Origin: Sphaeroforma sirkka
Taxonomy: Eukaryota; Opisthokonta; Ichthyosporea; Ichthyophonida
NCBI GenBank assembly: GCA_001586965.3
Contig: LUCW03000084.1
Span: forward strand, 95,001 to 159,000
Direction of reading: 5' to 3'
Length of the DNA stretch: 64,000 bases
Shown here piece by piece: positions 24,470 through 63,039 of the stretch. Within the stretch, counting starts at the first letter, position 1. Each line of letters begins with the position of its first letter. Below the pieces are notes generated by a model, which saw only the letters and a program-made list of their open reading frames with translations, searched no databases and was not told the origin of the DNA. The translations under genes and the position numbers were made by a program.

Positions 24470-24835
24470 TCTAAAATATATCATGACAAAGATTGTAAAG
24501 ATGACATCCTGTAAAAATGTCATCCTTTATCCCTAAACTACAAACACTATACATAGATATATTCCATTGAGAATACAACTGAAAGAAGATCATGAAGATG
24601 GTCCTGTAGAGCTGTCATCCGTTAGCACTGAACTACAACTCTATATACCTTCCCTTAGAAATACAACTGAACGGAGATTGTAAAGATGACATCCTGTAGA
24701 GATGTCATCCGTTTGCCCTGATTTACAGATCAATATTTTTCTCTCAAATTTTAACTGGACGAAGATTGTAAAGATGACATACTGTAGAGATTTCATTCCT
24801 CAGCCCTGAACTACAACTCTAAAACTAATAGAGAA
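24470..24835. repeat. Four tandem units of about 90 bases
   Basis: Units share gattgtaaagatgacatcc, tgtagagatgtcatcc and ccctgaactacaactcta. Within each unit gatgacatcc and gatgtcatcc form a short near-palindrome. Confidence 0.75.
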
Positions 24836-26390
24836 GACCTAACTATTTGTGTTCTAAACGATCGGCGAATGGCAATTGCGTATCCCTTGCGAGTTGATTT
24901 CGACCATTGAACCCTTAACTAACAATCTTTATTATTTCCAGCCGACAAACAAGTTGAATAAATAAAACACATCTTAAATATCATAGCTGCTCCTAAAATT
25001 CAGTAGTAGACTGTACACTGAGTTGACTATATAGAAACTAAGGCAGATGTCTGCTACCTTGAACCCTAACCAAGAGTCATGTTCTTCTAATGACCTTGGG
25101 CCAGTCCTATCTAATCCTAAAGGGTCCATGTGCGCTGGTAAAAGGCCTGTCCTGGGGTCCGGAACACGGAACAGCCTAACCGCAAGGTGATGAGTCATCG
25201 CATAGGACCTTGGGAGTCCTGTCGTGGAGGATACAGGACAGGGCTGAGTCCTGAACTGGGGTTATAGGACAGGACCACTGATAGCAAGGGCAGGACAACC
25301 ACTAATATAGTGTCAAGTAGCGCCGTTACTACATGCCAAAATTAAATAAATTTGGACTGACACGAACGGAATTTGGAGTCGGAGTTGGCAGTTTGAGTTG
25401 ACAACAGTTTAAAAGAAAAATTGACACGCACGTAGAAATTGATACAATATTTCCAAATGTCGATATTCCAGCCATATTATCCTAATCTTAAATAATAATC
25501 TTAATTTAACAATATTCTCAATATAATTATCCCATACTAATCTAATTTATTCTTTCAACGGTTGAAGATATTAAAAAACGAAACATTTATTTTGAATGTC
25601 GGGAATAGTATCCCCCAGTCGTTCGACAAAACATCGTTTTATCTATATGTAAATCATCAATGATTTTGCTTCCGAATGTGTGTCGATATTCCAACCGAAT
25701 ATCTCATAATCTCATTATATCGCATAATCCACTTATTCAGAATGTGTCGATAGTTCATTCTTATTTAAAAGACATATCCATTCCAACATTTCAACGATAT
25801 TCATTTAGAGGAGGTTTAGAATAGGTGTACTTAGATATTTATAAGGGTCATCAATTGATGACCCACCCGTAAATCCCTTTCAAGGTGCTGTTTTGGGCCT
25901 TACTGTCGGGAATTTTAAAATACTAAATAAAAGTAAAGACTTTAATAACTATAACTAATAACTTAATGGTCCTTCTATCTAAATCTTAATGAATAGATTT
26001 ATACGACATCTTAATCTATCTCAATGGCATCTTAATTACATCTCTTATTTTATTCATACAGATGGAACTTAGAGAATATAACATTATCTCATTATCATTA
26101 TAGTATCATAAGATACAACTATATAGAAATATATTAATGAATTGATAAGTAATTAACTATCATTGAAGATTATGATATAAATACTTATAATAGTCTAAGT
26201 GGGTAAATATGAACATATTATAAAGGGGTTGGGAATATATAAATACGTTATTTTTTTGATGCGATAGTTTTGTTGGGATCATTTCTAAAAAAATACTTTT
26301 ACTTTTCTACAAAAAAAACATCTATCAAAACAAAAAGTGACTCATCAGTTCACGTTTTTGGCGGGCAACCCAAATCTTGATACAATCAAA
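24836..26390. other. AT-rich intergenic DNA; short GC-richer island with ggacag/ctgtcc words
   Basis: Between about 25080 and 25300 words such as aggacag, gtcctg and ctgtcct recur about ten times in both directions, in a stretch richer in GC than its surroundings. The remainder is AT-rich with no gene that I can support. Confidence 0.45.
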
Positions 26391-26579
26391 AACCGGATTT
26401 CAGTAACCGTTTTTTGCCCACGTAATCTGATGTTAAATTGGATATATGCTACCACGCGTCATTCATGGCCTCGCAAGTTGCACATTGCGAGGTTCAAACG
26501 ACATATTAATGGCACAGCTACCAATTGATAAATATGCAGTACACACTCACTTCATTATCCTGAAGTGATTGATGCGATA

Positions 26580-26790
26580 CAGAACAGACTGTAAGACTCT
26601 GACGGCGAGGACTATGACCTCGTCGATGCCAGTCGATTGAAGTGGAAACCACTGCAGAATATGATCAGAGTGGTCTCCTCCTCTAGTACCGAGGCAGAGA
26701 AGGTAGCAGCGCGGAAAGAAATTGAACAGGGTATTCGTAGTGCTCGAGCTTTGATAGGACTTGAGGATGGTAATCATCCTTTTAAAAAAG
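26580..26790 (+). pseudogene. Coding-like scrap, unrecognised
   Basis: About 65 codons in one frame read like protein, with an acidic start (DSDGEDYDLVD) and a charged helix (STEAEKVAARKEIEQGIR), and use codons with more GC than the surrounding DNA. No start codon, splice sites or family could be assigned. It may be an exon scrap of a transposon or of a dead host gene. Confidence 0.3.
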
Positions 26791-26999
26791 TGATGTTTCT
26801 TTTAAATTTCTTCTGCTATCATTCTGTTTCAAAAGTTATGTGGTAATAAGCTTGCGTCGAATGCAGCGCCACTGGACTATTTTGGATTTCTTGCGCTTCG
26901 TAAACACCATATTTGTTATGACGGGACTTCAACTAAGTAATAGCCAATGTATATAAAAACGTATATTTACATATAAATATAAACATAAATATCAATATA

Positions 27000-27098
27000 A
27001 GTGTAAATATAATTATAGACATAGATACAAATATTACACACACATGTGTGTGTCACACACACACCCACACAAAACACACACACACATAAACACACACA

Positions 27099-27141
<43 letters not shown>

Positions 27142-27210
27142 ATATATATATATACATATATGCATAAATACACACACGCATCATATACATCATGTATATG
27201 GTATAATAGC

Positions 27211-27241
<31 letters not shown>

Positions 27242-28372
27242 CATATATAATGTAATAATATATATATATACATACATATACATGCATATTGCCTGTATGG
27301 CATATCTTATCAGCTGGCATGTATAATTGTAGAAAGTGATGATATATCATAATAATATATAGGTATATATGCATAATATGTATATATATATAATATATAA
27401 TGTTAATATATATATCAATATAATATGTTATTACATACATATATTAATCATATATAATAATACATGTAGCATATAACATACATATTGGTTATAATGTTGC
27501 ATACATAATACATAATATATATGCATATAATAGCATAATCAATAATACATATGTGCATGCAATACATATATGCGTATCATCCACATACATATGCTATATG
27601 CAATATGTGTATGTAACGTGTATGTATGTACATAATAATAATAATAATAATACATACATATATTATATATTGATGTTATGTCAATATATACCATAATAAT
27701 ACGCATATTAATAATATGGATGTTAATAATTATTATACATACAGGATTACATTAATGGCAAATACAATAATATACATACAATAATCAATATATAATAATG
27801 TTGGTTAATAATATTAATATATTGCATATATACATATTGCATACAATATTAATATAATATATGCAATAATACATATTATAATAACACATAATAATATGCA
27901 ATTATATATAATATTATATGTGCATACGGCACATACACGCCACGTCATGTCATGCATGTAATATCATGTACGCACATATTATTACATATGCATATTATAT
28001 ATATATTACACATACATACATGCATATTTGTGGTTGTGCTGTTGATATCTTGATCCAGCCATTTCATGCATTTGCAGAAAGAAAGATTATAATATGTAAA
28101 ATATATATGCATGTACATATATATATATTATTATATATATATATAATAATAATAATATATATATATTATATATATAATACATATATAATAATACATGGAT
28201 ATTATATATATATATATATAATAATAATATATATCAGTTTATATATTCATATGCGTACCGGACGTGGCGGATGGATGCATACATACATGCATACATACAT
28301 ACATACAAGATGGTCACACATAAACACGCACACACACACACACACGCACACACACACACACACACATAACAT

Positions 28373-28453
<81 letters not shown>

Positions 28454-28555
28454 TATACACACACACACGCACATACACACACGTGTAATCTCATATACAC
28501 ACACACACACATACACACAAAACACACACAAAATACACACACATAAAGTTGTTAG
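27000..28555. repeat. TA and CA microsatellite field
   Basis: Pure (TA)n runs at about 27105-27137 and 28380-28448, (CA)n runs at about 27048-27095 and 28325-28370, and TA/ATA-rich words between them. Open frames here are simple-sequence artefacts. Confidence 0.9.
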
Positions 28556-28640
28556 TTAAACCGGTTACTGTATTATTGTTTTCAAATTGGTCACTATGTA
28601 TAGTGTCATCAAAAAACGGTTACTGCGTCACGGTTTTTTG

Positions 28641-29854
28641 GAGAAATGTGAACTAAATCACCGATTTTTTTTTCTCACTGGGGTTAACATACTTAAAAAA
28701 ATTTGGCAAACATTAACGGGGGGTTTTTGAGGAGGTCATCAATTACACATTATTCTAGTAGCACACGCGTGGACAATGGTAGTGTTGGAAGTCTGCTTCT
28801 ATGCTTGTGCGTTGTACATTGTATTTCCATGCACGCACGGCTTGATATAAGCACGTGTCTTTATGTATGTAGGTTGTGAATTGGCTGATTTGCTACTTAT
28901 ATTCTGACACTGCCTCTTAGAGTTTGGTGCTAGATGTTTGTCACAGTACGACATGTAGGTGCGAGCGTGTGGGGGTGACTGAACCTTTGGCACTTGTGGG
29001 AGTGGTGCCATCCCAATTGTGGCAATTGAATTGATCCAAATTAATGTGCTCCTAGAATGAGTGTATCATACTATGTGTGGCTCACTTTGATTCCAACAGT
29101 ATATACGTTTCGCCGAGAATATGTTCTCTAAGCATGTTCGTGACTTGCTAGTGCAGACACTGGAAGCATTTATGCATACAAACTGTACATCTCTGCAGCA
29201 CATCATTAAGAATATATCGTACTACCATACTCGAAGATTCGTATTCACATTCACATTCTACGTCGCTGATATTTCGCCACAGAAAGCTTATCCGTTGACA
29301 TATACGTTGCTCGACTGTATTCTATCTACATACAGATGGCGTGTTCGAAACACCGTTTATTACTAGCTGCTGCGTATTGTAGCCGTACTAACAATAATTA
29401 ATGCCTTGTTTCTCGCACGTGGGCGTATCTGACAGAATCGTTTCTGGCTTTGTACTTGAGACTTAGTAGGCAAATACGTATATCTCTACCACTAATCTGG
29501 GCTGTTTGCTGGCATAGGTGTCGTGTAACTGACACATTGACGTGTTGTAATTATTTTGTGTTAAACTATGCAGTGGGCGGTAGCAATGACGCAGTGCGGC
29601 CGATGGGCAACACTAAGGGGGTAACCATGGAAACCATCTCGCAGTTTGACGACAATGATGTGGGTGCAGGTATATAGGTCACTTGGCCATGGTGGATTGC
29701 GATGAATACGTTGGTGTTGTGAATGTCTGTATTGTTTGTGGTGATTTTGATCCAGCTTCATTTTCGTGTGTCGTCAGCTGCCAGTGGACTGCACTGTTGG
29801 GCAGGATATTTTCAGTTTTACTGATGCCTACAATATATACACCTTTCTTGTATA

Positions 29855-29889
<35 letters not shown>

Positions 29890-29894
29890 ACACC

Positions 29895-29932
<38 letters not shown>

Positions 29933-30473
29933 CATATATATATATTCCGTATGTAGAAATGTACATATGTACGTGTATGTTGTTGGGAAGTAAGCTCGCC
30001 TCTTATTTGTTGCACCAGTAATCTTGTGCCTTTTGTACTTCCGTAGTACAGTCCGAGTGCAATCAAATGCCGATATTTACGTACAAGTGTACTTACAGTC
30101 CACTCCCACGCGTGCTTACTAATTGCCTTTTATAGCCAGCGTAATGCCGAAGTAGTTTGGCTGAGTGTTTGTCTCACTTTTTACCAATTGCCGATTTGCT
30201 GCACATTTGGGCCCTACCAGAGATGTGCAGCAAACGTATTCCACGAATTAAGATTGGCGTGTATGTGTCCCACTTGTGCACTTAGCACAGACGCATACGG
30301 CACCTCAACCGCAGCGCACCACACGTCACCTCTAAACAATTCACACCGCGGAGAAGCCTTTGTTTTGGGTGGACGCCCTGTATTGGGTGAACGCTTGTTA
30401 GCCATTTCAGTTAGTGCCATGCCACTGATGTCATTCGCTTGTACCCGTTTGTGCGTCAATTTCAAACACAGAG
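28641..30473. other. Upstream flank of the FANCM-like gene
   Basis: No convincing gene. A (CA)n(TA)n microsatellite lies at about 29861-29945. GC content rises towards 30473. A cacag splice-acceptor-like site sits at 30466-30470, just before the ATG at 30474, so an untranslated or short coding exon upstream is possible. I see no clear TATA box. Confidence 0.4.
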
Positions 30474-58133
<27,660 letters not shown>

Positions 58134-58636
58134 CTTCTCAGGCCAGAGTGCGACCGAGCTTCTACTCCAAGCTTCAAGTAGAGTATTATTTGCTCATCGG
58201 CTGATATGATGTAGCAGGTATACACAGATACACTGGCTGCTTGGGTTAAGATGCCTCTTTAGGACTATGAAAAAAACACTCTGCTGAAAATTGAGGCCAC
58301 CGTACCGTCGTCTCGGTTAGAGATGCGTATATAAAGTTTATCAACCAGAACAATAACCCTGGCGAATCCTTTCAATATGGATCAATTTTTTCGCTTGCGA
58401 GCCATGAAGACGAAACGTTCGATGTAAGAAAATGCGTCATTTTTCTTTCTTAGCGATAAGACTCGACTTCATAGTTTAATACTAGGCGTATTGTTGAAGT
58501 AACCAAGTCAAAATTGAGAGAGAAAGTATGAGGCCGCTACGATGAAAATACAAATGGAAAGTAGCAATACGATAGACAGGTTGTCCTTTAATAATAATTT
58601 TGCATTTAGTTCTGGGTATAAAAGGGACAGAGAAAA
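58134..58636. other. Flank between the FANCM-like gene and the subtelomeric array
   Basis: AT-rich DNA with no gene seen. It ends in agagaaaatagggttttagg, where the first telomere-type repeats of the array begin. Confidence 0.5.
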
Positions 58637-58655
58637 TAGGGTTTTAGGGTTTAGG
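58637..58655 (+). repeat. Telomere-type repeat tract 1 (G strand on plus)
   Basis: Reads tagggttttagggtttagg. It marks the inner border of the retrotransposon array and is directly fused to the 3' end of copy 0. Confidence 0.85.
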
Positions 58656-58784
58656 TACCTTTATTTGTTTACACGCTATTGCTATATACAATGCCTGATG
58701 TCCGGGGTGGACTTGTGGTTAACGGCAAGTGTTGGCAGTTCCCGTGACCCTGCTTTTCAGGGGAGGGCGAACTGGACTGTCTAG
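58656..58784 (-). mobile_element. Telomere-associated non-LTR element, copy 0 (subfamily B, 3' end only)
   Basis: About 130 bases of 3' untranslated sequence, matching copy 2 from its 3' end. The 5' truncation point is joined to telomere-type repeats within the shared word ctagggg. Confidence 0.85.
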
Positions 58785-58816
58785 GGGTTTTAGGGTTTTT
58801 TAGGGTTTTAGGGTTT
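58785..58816 (+). repeat. Telomere-type repeat tract 2
   Basis: Four T(3-6)AGGG units between copies 0 and 1. The number of T bases varies between units. Confidence 0.85.
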
Positions 58817-59197
58817 AGGTACCTTTATTTGTTTACACGCTATTGCTATATACAATGGCTTGTGTCCGAAGACCTGTGGCGGCCGGCAGGTGTCGCAGTT
58901 TGTGCCTTAATCCCTGTTTTCTCAGGTAGAGGCTAACTGAACTGTCTAATGGCTGAGTTGTTGCGCTGCGTTTAGTTTGCTATGTGGCTTGGTTTCTTTG
59001 GGTATGTAGTTCTATGGGTTGTTTTAGTAGTAGTTTGTAAATCCTAACTGGTTGGAAACAAGTGCTGAGAATATACTATGACCGATTTGCATTTCGTGTT
59101 ACTGAATATGAGAGAGAGACCAGTAGCGGCACTACTGTCTCGGACTCACTACCGCATCACCGGGTTGCGATTTGCAGCTGTGTCTGCCGGTAGGCGC

Positions 59198-59811
59198 TTA
59201 GGGCGGATGTGTTCTAGGAGGTGGGCGTTTCATCGCAGGATGTTTGTTGATATAATTGCTATTCAGCTTCAAGTCAATGCAAATCTGTCGTAGGCATATT
59301 TGCCAACACTTGGTAAAATCAGGTGGATCTAGACTGCTAGTGATATAGGAGAGAGTGATATCTATTGGGATGTTGTTTTCTAAATCCTGATCTATATCGG
59401 GGGGGTGAATGTGGTGGTTGGGTAGTGTGCGTTTCCAATACTGTGGTGTGATTATGTACGCTGCTGCCTCTGGGTGAAGCGTATTGAAATCTGTTTGCGG
59501 ATTATCAATCCACAGTACTCTATTCGGTTGCTGGCCACGATCTATACTAGCCAGTGATGGCCATATAAATTCATTGCCTGGGTGTGCACCATTTACACGT
59601 AACGTATGAACTACAGTAGTCATGAAACGCGGCACTGGAAACACTTTTCTATGAGTATGTTTGGTTCTATCGGTCCCTTGTGTATATATACTAGTTGATC
59701 GTGAATCGTTAGCATGTCTGTATAGCGCTTGCGACTACTAAGTGCATCTAGCAGTGTCTTATTAACTACTACGCCTTTCTGTGGTGCGATCAGTTTTGAC
59801 ACAAACTCTAA
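59198..59811 (-). pseudogene. C-terminal domain of the LINE protein, copy 1, frame-broken
   Basis: Two frames, 59620-59811 and 59198-59644, continue the reverse transcriptase protein. The second contains FPVPRFMTTVVHTL and a block with WIDNPQTDFNTLHPEAAAYI that is conserved, with amino-acid replacements, in the B copies (LDNPQMDFNTLHPEASAYI at 61778-62140 and 63595-63932). That shows this domain was under protein-level constraint in the source elements. I do not recognise it. Two frame changes separate it from the reverse transcriptase in this copy. Confidence 0.7.
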
Positions 59812-61172
59812 CACGAAGGGACATGTAAAGTGTGTGGAGTGAACTTTCTAGCGCTACAGCCGATGCATGCGAGACCTGCCGGGGTCTTTTCTAGCGTGAA
59901 ACAGAACCTGTGTAATATGTAGAACAGGAAGATCGTCGGAACTCGGAAGAGAAGACTGCTGAAGCTGTGATGTTCCAGCGGTGTGTCGAATCGGTAGCGT
60001 TCTTCTTCGCCGGGGTAGATGAGCCGAAATCTCAGCTCGCGTGCTGCCTCGCGGTGTAGCGCACCTTCTTCCTTGTTTGGGTTCTTTTTGGTATAGAAAG
60101 TCTTCAATTGTCTGTATAGTTTATAATATGGATAAAAATAGATGTTCTCGCGAGCGAGCATGGTGAGTCCCATCGGGGTGAAAACGGATTTGCGTTTGTT
60201 CATATAGTCTTGCAGTGGATTTCTGATTGACATTCTACTAATATGATTGATTAAACTTACACATTGCCACTCACACAGTGCCTGAGCATCAAGCAAGCCA
60301 CAAAATTTGATCGAATTACGCATAGTAGGTGTGAAACTCTTAGGCGGGTCTTTCTGTGCCGCTGTGGATGTAATATATCCTACAGCACGATGGAGCACAA
60401 AGTTTAGTTGGAATAACTGTTTGTCTATCACTTCAGTGAGTGATTTATCGGCTAAAGGGATAAAACATAGTCCATATGTGATTTTGGAGAGTATAAACAC
60501 TCGAAAAATCATCAGCTTGTTATGCGGGTGCAAGTGATCCCCAGCTCGAAAGCCGAAAGGACCGCTATCGGTTATTGCATTACTGAGCGTGGTGGTTCTA
60601 TTTGCAAGCATCTCTACTATATTGATTCCTTTTGGGCTCATTGGAAACCCAAGGTATCGCGCAGTCTTAGTGGATTGTATACTACATTGATCGAGCACAA
60701 ATGTAAATCGGTCCTTTGGGTTTTCTGGTGCTATGTATAGTGACTTTAGTGGGTGGAACTCAACACCAGAACGTCTGCCCCACACAGCTGCGAGATTAAG
60801 ACACTGCTGTAGTTTCAGGGTGTTTCGATTGTATAGTGACATGTCATCTACCCAACCGAGAAACCCATTGGGGTCGACTTTCTCGAGACTGTCTAAGAGT
60901 GGGTCTATATATATATTAAATAATGTAGGGGCTATTGGGTCGCCCTGGGTCAATCCATTCTTTCGAGTGAATTTTGGACCCAACACTTGCTGGTACGTAA
61001 CGCGCGAAGTCACATTGAGATACATATTTTTGAACAAACTGATGAGTTGTGTGGGTACATGTCTATTGTGTAGTAAACGCCACAACCTGTCCAATCGCAC
61101 AGAATCGTATGCTTTCTTAATGTCTAGGAATATCTGATGTGTAGGTGCATCTGTAGGATTGGCCTGGTTCAT
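59808..61172 (-). CDS. Reverse transcriptase of telomere-associated LINE, 5'-truncated
   Basis: 454 codons, entering the enzyme just before motif A. Motif A is FLDIKKAYDSV (about residues 15-25), motif B GLTQGDPIAPTLFNIYID (about 74-91), motif C GWVDDMSLY (about 102-110, with VDD in place of the usual FxDD/YxDD), and motif D/E includes GVEFHPLKS and RYLGFPMSPKGI. This is a LINE-type (non-LTR) enzyme: there is no GIY-YIG domain as in Penelope elements, and no RNase H or integrase. Near the C-terminus CIGCSARKFTPHTLHVPSC resembles the CCHC knuckle that follows many LINE reverse transcriptases. The first part of the enzyme and any endonuclease were lost by 5' truncation. The frame stops at 59808, and related sequence continues in a shifted frame. 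Confidence 0.9.
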   Translation of the reverse strand: MNQANPTDAPTHQIFLDIKKAYDSVRLDRLWRLLHNRHVPTQLISLFKNMYLNVTSRVTYQQVLGPKFTRKNGLTQGDPIAPTLFNIYIDPLLDSLEKVDPNGFLGWVDDMSLYNRNTLKLQQCLNLAAVWGRRSGVEFHPLKSLYIAPENPKDRFTFVLDQCSIQSTKTARYLGFPMSPKGINIVEMLANRTTTLSNAITDSGPFGFRAGDHLHPHNKLMIFRVFILSKITYGLCFIPLADKSLTEVIDKQLFQLNFVLHRAVGYITSTAAQKDPPKSFTPTMRNSIKFCGLLDAQALCEWQCVSLINHISRMSIRNPLQDYMNKRKSVFTPMGLTMLARENIYFYPYYKLYRQLKTFYTKKNPNKEEGALHREAARELRFRLIYPGEEERYRFDTPLEHHSFSSLLFRVPTIFLFYILHRFCFTLEKTPAGLACIGCSARKFTPHTLHVPSC

Positions 61173-61178
61173 ATATTC

Positions 61179-61200
61179 GGGTTTTAGGGTTTAGGGTTTA
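61179..61200 (+). repeat. Telomere-type repeat tract 3
   Basis: Reads gggttttagggtttagggtt and ta. It joins the 5' truncation of copy 1 to the 3' end of copy 2. Confidence 0.9.
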
Positions 61201-62079
61201 GGTACCTTTATTTGTTTACACGCTATTGCTATATACAATGCCTGATGTCCGGGGTGGACTTGTGGCTACCGGCAGGTGTTGGCAGTTCCCGTGACCCTGC
61301 TTTTCAGGGGAGGGCGAACTGGACTGTCTAGGGGCTGAGTCGTTTTCGGTATGTGGTTGTTGTACTTGTTGAGTTGTTTTCTTTGGCTGTAGTTTTGTTA
61401 GTGGTGTGGGTGTTTGACAACCGTAACTGGATTGACACAGAGTCTGTGAGTAAGCTGTGACAGATATGCATATCGTTTCATTGAATATGAGGTATGATAC
61501 AGTGGCTCACCAGTGTATCATACTCACTACCGCATCACCGGGTCGCGATGTGCGACTGTGCCTGCCGGTAGGCATTCAGGGAGGGTGTGGGCGGGGGGCG
61601 GGGGGCGTTTCATCGCGCTGTGTTCGTTGATATATGTGCTATTCAACTTCAGGTCAATGCATATTTGTCGCAGGCATATTCGCCAGCGTCTGATCAAGTC
61701 AGGCGGAGTCACGCTACTACATATGTAGGATAAGTGTAATGTCTATTGGGATGTCATTGTCTAAGTCCTGGTCAATGTCAAACACAGGTGTGTATGTGGT
61801 GGTTCGGGAGTTTGCGTGTCCAGTGCTGGGGCGCCGCTATATAGGCGCTAGCCTCTGGATGTAGTGTGTTGAAGTCCATTTGCGGGTTATCTAGCCACAG
61901 TGTTCTGTGGGCTTGTTCGAAACGACGTCTGCGGTCTAACGAAGGCCAAGTATAATCGTTCTGTGGGTGTTCTGAGTCTACGAGGAGAGTGTGTACTATT
62001 GTGGTCATGAACCGTGGCACTGGGAACACACAGTTCAGCAGTACTTGGGGTGGTATGGGTCCTTTGTGCAAGTACACCA
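61201..62079 (-). mobile_element. Telomere-associated non-LTR element, copy 2 (subfamily B)
   Basis: About 880 bases of 3' untranslated region and C-terminal coding sequence. A frame at 61778-62140 carries the conserved FPVPRFMTT and LDNPQMDFNTLHPEASAYI blocks. It is truncated 5' at the YLHKG-coding position. Confidence 0.9.
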
Positions 62080-62102
62080 GGGTTTTAGGGTTTAGGGTTT
62101 TA
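62080..62102 (+). repeat. Telomere-type repeat tract 4
   Basis: Three T(3-4)AGGG units between copies 2 and 3. Confidence 0.9.
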
Positions 62103-62997
62103 GGTACCTTTATTTGTTTACACGCTATTGCTATATACAATGCCTGATGTCCGGGGTGGACTTGTGGCTACCGGCAGGTGTCGCAGTTTGTGCCTTAATC
62201 CCTGTTTTCTCAGGTAGAGGCTAACTGAACTGTCTAATGGCTGAGTTGTTGCGCTGCGTTTAGTTTGCTATGTGGCTTGGTTTCTTTAGGTATGTAGTTC
62301 TATGGGTTGTTTTTTTAGTAGTAGTTTGTAAATCCTAACTGGTTGGAAACAAGTGCTGAGAATATACTATGACCGATTTGCATTTCGTATTACTGAATAT
62401 GAGAGAGAGACCAGTAGCGGCACTACTGTCTCGGACTCACTACCGCATCACCGGGTTGCGATTTGCAGCTGTGTCTGCCGGTAGGCGCTTAGGGCGGATG
62501 TGTTCTAGGAGGTGGGCGTTTCATCGTAGGATGTTTGTTGATATAATTGCTATTCAGCTTCAAGTCAATGCAAATCTGTCGTAGGCATATTTGCCAACAC
62601 TTGGTAAAATCAGGTGGATCTAGACTGCTAGTGATATAGAGAGAGTGATATCTATTGGGATGTTGTTTTCTAAATCCTGATCTATATCGAACAGGGGTGA
62701 ATGTGGTGGTGGGGTAGTGTGCGTTTCCAATACTGTGGTGTGATTATGTACGCTGCTGCCTCTGGGTGAAGCGTATTGAAATCTATTTGCGGATTATCAA
62801 TCCACAGTACTCTATTGGGTTGCTGGCCACGATCTATACTAGCCAGTGATGGCCATATAAATTCATTGCCTGGGTGTGCACCATTTACACGTAACGTATG
62901 AACTACAGTAGTCATGAAACGCGGCACTGGAAACACTTTTCTATGAGTATGTTTGGTTCTATCGGTCCCTTGTGTATATATACTAGTTGATCGTGAA
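62103..62997 (-). mobile_element. Telomere-associated non-LTR element, copy 3 (A body with B-type 3' end)
   Basis: About 895 bases. From about 62180 rightwards it matches copy 1 almost base for base, but its outermost 75 or so bases (62103-62180) match the B copies (cctgatgtccggggtggact). It is therefore a hybrid. The C-terminal frame (62682-62936) stops earlier than in copy 1. Confidence 0.88.
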
Positions 62998-63039
62998 GGG
63001 TTTTAGGGTTTTAGGGTTTTTAGGGTTTTAGGGTTTTAG
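62998..63039 (+). repeat. Telomere-type repeat tract 5 (longest in the array)
   Basis: Five T(3-5)AGGG units over about 42 bases, with T-number variation between units. Confidence 0.9.

Larger units (their letters stand above)
26391..28640. mobile_element. Possible DNA-transposon relic bracketed by an inverted repeat
   Basis: A perfect 16-base inverted repeat, cagtaaccgttttttg at 26401-26416 and caaaaaacggttactg at 28610-28625, extends with gaps to aaccgg / ccggtt-type words outside it. Another cggttactg lies at 28562-28570, as in subterminal repeats of DNA transposons. Inside are a coding-like scrap at about 26580-26790 and long TA and CA microsatellites. No transposase domain is visible, and no target duplication was found, so this is tentative. 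Confidence 0.3.
58817..61178 (-). mobile_element. Telomere-associated non-LTR element, copy 1 (subfamily A, longest)
   Basis: About 2.36 kb, truncated at its 5' end inside the reverse transcriptase. From 5' to 3' on the minus strand it holds the reverse transcriptase frame (59808-61172), a further conserved coding part in other frames (59620-59811 and 59198-59644), and a 3' untranslated region of about 380 bases ending in AATAAAGGTACC and then CCCTAAA repeats. There is no poly-A tail. Confidence 0.9.

Noticed and set aside
58542-58784. An 80-codon plus-strand frame spanning the first telomere tract
   Set aside because: It crosses the junction between flank, telomere repeats and an antisense element copy, so it cannot be a gene.
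59808-61172. Penelope-like element as the identity of the telomeric reverse transcriptase
   Set aside because: The motif A and B wording (FLDIKKAYDSV, GLTQGDPIAPTLFNIYID) and the CCHC knuckle are LINE-type, and no GIY-YIG domain is visible. The 5' part is missing, so a tree is still the proper test.
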